NCBI GenBank assembly: GCA_003476465.1
Contig: DMUE01000032.1
Span: 1 to 14,941 of the forward strand
Direction of reading: 5' to 3'
DNA from: Microbacterium sp.
GTDB lineage: Bacteria; Actinomycetota; Actinomycetes; Actinomycetales; Microbacteriaceae
Length of the DNA: 14,941 bases
The notes beneath the pieces are model-generated. The model saw only the letters and a program-made list of their open reading frames with translations. It had not been told where the DNA came from and did not search any database. This document shows, piece by piece, positions 14,708-14,941 of the stretch. Positions within the stretch are counted from its first letter, which is position 1. Each line of letters opens with the position of its first letter. The position numbers were made by a program, and so were the translations under genes.

Positions 14708-14940
14708 GAGGTGCCTGCCCGAGGCGGTGCATCGGTTGATGCCGCGGCTGCTTCGAGACGCTGCTTGGCGCCGAGCAGCCATTCTTCACAGCGTTGGGCG
14801 AGTGCTTCACCACGCTCCCACAGACGCAACGACTCTTCGAGGGTGGCGGAGCCCTGCTCCAGGCTGGCGACGACCTGTTGCAGCTCGTCCCGGGCCTGCT
14901 CGAAGGAGAGCGCGGCGATGTCGGCCCCCTGCTCGGTCAT
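14704..14940 (-). CDS. xseB: Exodeoxyribonuclease VII small subunit
   Basis: A 78-residue, largely helical, acidic protein. The family signature is clear in [20 protein letters not shown] and [22 protein letters not shown]. XseB chains bind the large subunit XseA to form exonuclease VII, which degrades single-stranded DNA from both ends. The ATG is one base inside the window edge, so its ribosome-binding site and the expected upstream xseA lie outside. It is the first visible gene of the minus-strand operon and overlaps the DUF4245 gene by 4 nt. Confidence 0.95.
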   Translation of the reverse strand: MTEQGADIAALSFEQARDELQQVVASLEQGSATLEESLRLWERGEALAQRCEEWLLGAKQRLEAAAASTDAPPRAGTS

Positions 14941-14941
14941 G

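Noticed and set aside
1..14941. Mobile element, defence island, biosynthetic cluster or CRISPR array
   Set aside because: No transposase, integrase, terminal repeats, spacer array or composition shift was seen; the genes are core actinobacterial families.

Overview
The window is high-GC DNA from an actinobacterium. GTG starts are frequent, TANNNT -10 boxes abut start codons, and the gene set (DUF4307, DUF4245, PIN-PhoH fusion, class V aminotransferase beside a cis-isoprenyl transferase) fits the Microbacteriaceae, most likely Microbacterium or a close relative. The genus is inference. Nothing points to a phage, an IS element, a CRISPR array or an island: no transposase, integrase, tRNA, att-like repeat or composition shift is visible. 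It is ordinary core chromosome with a few non-coding surprises.

Layout. 1-1141 (-): a YcaQ/AlkX-type DNA glycosylase, 3' end outside the window. 1228-3677 (+): an AI-2E-family membrane protein overlapping threonine ammonia-lyase (ilvA) by 4 nt. 3698-4704 (-): greA, with the DUF4307 membrane protein gene upstream of it. 4819-5133 (+): a small single-pass membrane protein. 5152-5871 (-): a hemolysin III/PAQR protein, divergent from 5901-6686 (+), a cis-isoprenyl diphosphate synthase. 6720-7841 (+): an orphan class V aminotransferase. 8028-9419 (+): a PIN-PhoH protein. 9420-9775 has no gene but is rich in hairpins, and two adjacent C-loop hairpins resemble the actinobacterial 6C small RNA. 9776-14940 (-), in transcription order: xseB, DUF4245 protein, beta-carbonic anhydrase, fumC, sensor kinase, response regulator. 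The first three genes overlap by 4 nt each, and so do the kinase and regulator.

The block greA-DUF4307-small membrane protein-hemolysin III-isoprenyl transferase parallels M. tuberculosis Rv1080c-Rv1086 as I recall it. The mycothiol conjugate amidase gene (mca, Rv1082) that sits between DUF4307 and the small membrane protein there is missing here.

The most general observation is leaderless transcription. Five genes have a -10-like hexamer followed by exactly 6 nt and then ATG/GTG, and a sixth has 7 nt, so transcription should start on the start codon. The genes lacking this signal mostly have Shine-Dalgarno sequences. In the 29-bp gap between the hemolysin III gene and the isoprenyl transferase gene, two such promoters sit back to back.
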